Shown here: positions 62,898 to 64,000 of the stretch, piece after piece
How positions within the stretch are numbered: the stretch's first letter is position 1
Layout of the letters: each line of letters opens with the position of its first letter
Assembly: GCA_963776845.1 (NCBI GenBank)
Contig: CAVZOJ010000003.1
Span: 885,429-949,428 of the forward strand
Direction: 5' to 3'
Length of the DNA stretch: 64,000 nucleotides
Source of the DNA: Roseitranquillus sp963776845
GTDB taxonomy: Bacteria; Pseudomonadota; Alphaproteobacteria; Rhodobacterales; Rhodobacteraceae
Made by a program: the position numbers and the translations under genes
The notes under the pieces: model-generated
Databases searched by the model: none
The model's input: only the letters and a program-made list of their open reading frames with translations
Told to the model about the DNA's origin: nothing

Positions 62898-64000
62898 CTA
62901 GCGTTCGTCCATCTCGAGCGGCACATGGACCTGGCGTGCGGGACCGCGATACCGACTTGTCAGCTCGGCAGGGAAGGATGCCGCGCCTGAGCGACCGCCC
63001 TTGCCGCGCGCGGAGGTCGGCGTCGGAAACGGTGACGCGCAGGGCCATCCGGCGCCCCCACTCCGCGAGGTGTCCGTAGAGGCGCACTATTCCTGCGGCA
63101 CAGGCACCGTCACGCCCGAGGTCGGCAAATTCTTCGGGGTCCTCCGCGAGGTCGAACAGCATCGGGCGAAAGCCGCCCTCGGCGTGGATCATCTTGAAGC
63201 GCCCGTCGAAGATCAAGAAGAGGCGGGCGTCGCAAGGCGCGAGCCTCAGCTTCGCGGGAATCGGCGTCAGCGAATACTCGTACTCGCTGATGACGTGGCG
63301 CCGCCAGTCCGGCCGCTCCCCCCTCATCCAAGGCATCAGCGAGCGGCCTTCCTCGATATGGCTCGGTACCGTCCCGCCCGCCGCCTCGATAAACGTCGAT
63401 CAACTCCACCAGCGCGTCGCAGGTGGTCCCCTGAGTCGCGTCAGATTCGGGTCGCGGGTCGCAGACGCCGTTGTCGGAGATCAGCACGATCAGCGTGTCG
63501 TCCGCCTGGCCGGTCGCGCAAAGATGATCGAGCAGCCGGCCGTGATATTGGCCGGCTGGTCTGTGTTGAGCAGCATCCAGCCGCTCGCCATCTCGCCCTC
63601 GGCGACGCCCGCATTGGCACAGTCGGCCCCCGGGTTCGCTCCGTCGTAGCCCTGCGCGCGCAAGTACTCGTTGTAGGGTGATCGCTTCTCGTCGTACGCG
63701 CCGTCCGGTACCTCGCCCCAGAGGCCATCGTCGCGGACCCAGACACAAAAGCCGCACTCGGCCTGACGGGCGCCGACCAAGCTGTCGGGCGCGCGACCCA
63801 GCCGGGCCATGCCGGCTGCGTCCGCCTTCATGTGCGTGTTGCCGATCAGCCAGCAGCTCATCCCGAAAGCGCGCGGGTGGTCGCCGAGCGTCATTTCGCC
63901 CACCCGCAAGGGTACCGTTCCACTGCGCGCCATGAGAGGAGACGTAGCGGCCGGTGTAGAAGCTCATCCTCGAGGCGCCGCAGACCGGGGACTGAAACTA
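62898..64000 (-). pseudogene. Sulfatase-family hydrolase, broken and cut by the window edge
   Basis: At the right edge the minus strand reads PVCGASRMSFYTGRYVSSHG, the sulfatase active-site signature with Cys as formylglycine precursor. After a frameshift come VPLRVGEMTLGDHPRAFGMS, SCWLIGNTHMKADAAGMARL and SPYNEYLRAQGYDGANPG. A large deletion then joins LLDHLCATGQADDTLIVLIS, and later pieces (FDGRFKMIHAEGGFRPMLFD, DLAEDPEEFADLG) lie in other frames down to a stop near 62898. At least three frame changes are needed. The N-terminus is outside the window. Confidence 0.75.

Overview
This is a GC-rich stretch of a chromosome, or a chromosomal accessory region, from an alphaproteobacterium, most likely of Rhodobacterales type. 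The suggestion rests on codon usage, a QctM-style TRAP operon, the PepSY/DUF2271/ApbE module and the alternative N-type ATPase with its GH65 neighbours; the taxon is inferred, not proven. Gene content is accessory in character: insertion-sequence debris, transport and metal-handling operons, a cassette of giant uncharacterised genes, and an unusual number of broken genes. No tRNA, rRNA or CRISPR array was recognised.

Layout. 1-1.05 kb: disrupted IS21-type istA with its terminal repeats. 1.4-8.2 kb: a QseBC-like two-component system divergent from a PepSY protein, an Asp-rich secreted protein, a DUF2271 protein, a PepSY/flavodoxin-reductase membrane protein and ApbE. I read this as an extracytoplasmic flavin/electron-transfer module controlled by the adjacent regulator; three copies of a direct-repeat box CTGA(T/C)G-N5-CTGAAG lie in its promoters. 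8.2-12.4 kb: P1B-5-like metal ATPase, VIT1/CCC1 transporter, dihaem peroxidase and a decayed second VIT copy. 12.7-16.7 kb: frameshifted TetR gene with a perfect operator, then an HlyD/permease/ATPase exporter. 16.8-19.6 kb: a broken IS5-type element, an integrase scrap and pieces of sugar-metabolism genes. 19.7-26.1 kb: FMN-type glutamate synthase-like protein, TRAP transporter and LysR.

26.3-40.7 kb holds the most novel part: three tightly packed genes for giant proteins (about 2480, 1276 and 1048 aa), divergent from the LysR gene. The first is a beta-rich giant with an OmpA-like segment, the second contains Fn3-like stretches, and the third ends in a phospholipase-D-type HKD motif. None has a visible signal peptide. 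The first is split by one frameshift near its end. The cassette abuts a truncated MATE transporter gene.

41.2-43.8 kb: BBE-type flavin oxidase, a broken beta-propeller gene and an AraC scrap. 44.3-51.5 kb (minus strand): a complete alternative N-ATPase operon, atpDCQRBEFAG order, followed by a ZIP-like transporter; the c subunit carries a Na+-type ligand pattern, and atpG is frameshifted near its start. 51.8-60.4 kb: BrkB/YihY protein, frameshifted GH65 phosphorylase, a fused beta-phosphoglucomutase-like/trehalose-phosphatase protein, PEP synthase with a stop at codon 3, and a small conserved-looking protein. 60.6-64 kb: consecutive pseudogenes (DAO-type oxidase, TctC, TctA, sulfatase).

A recurring theme is decay. 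Lesions include premature stops as well as frameshifts, so sequencing error alone is a poor explanation. Both IS-type transposase genes also carry short palindromic insertions, two of which share the core GATCCAGTGGATC.
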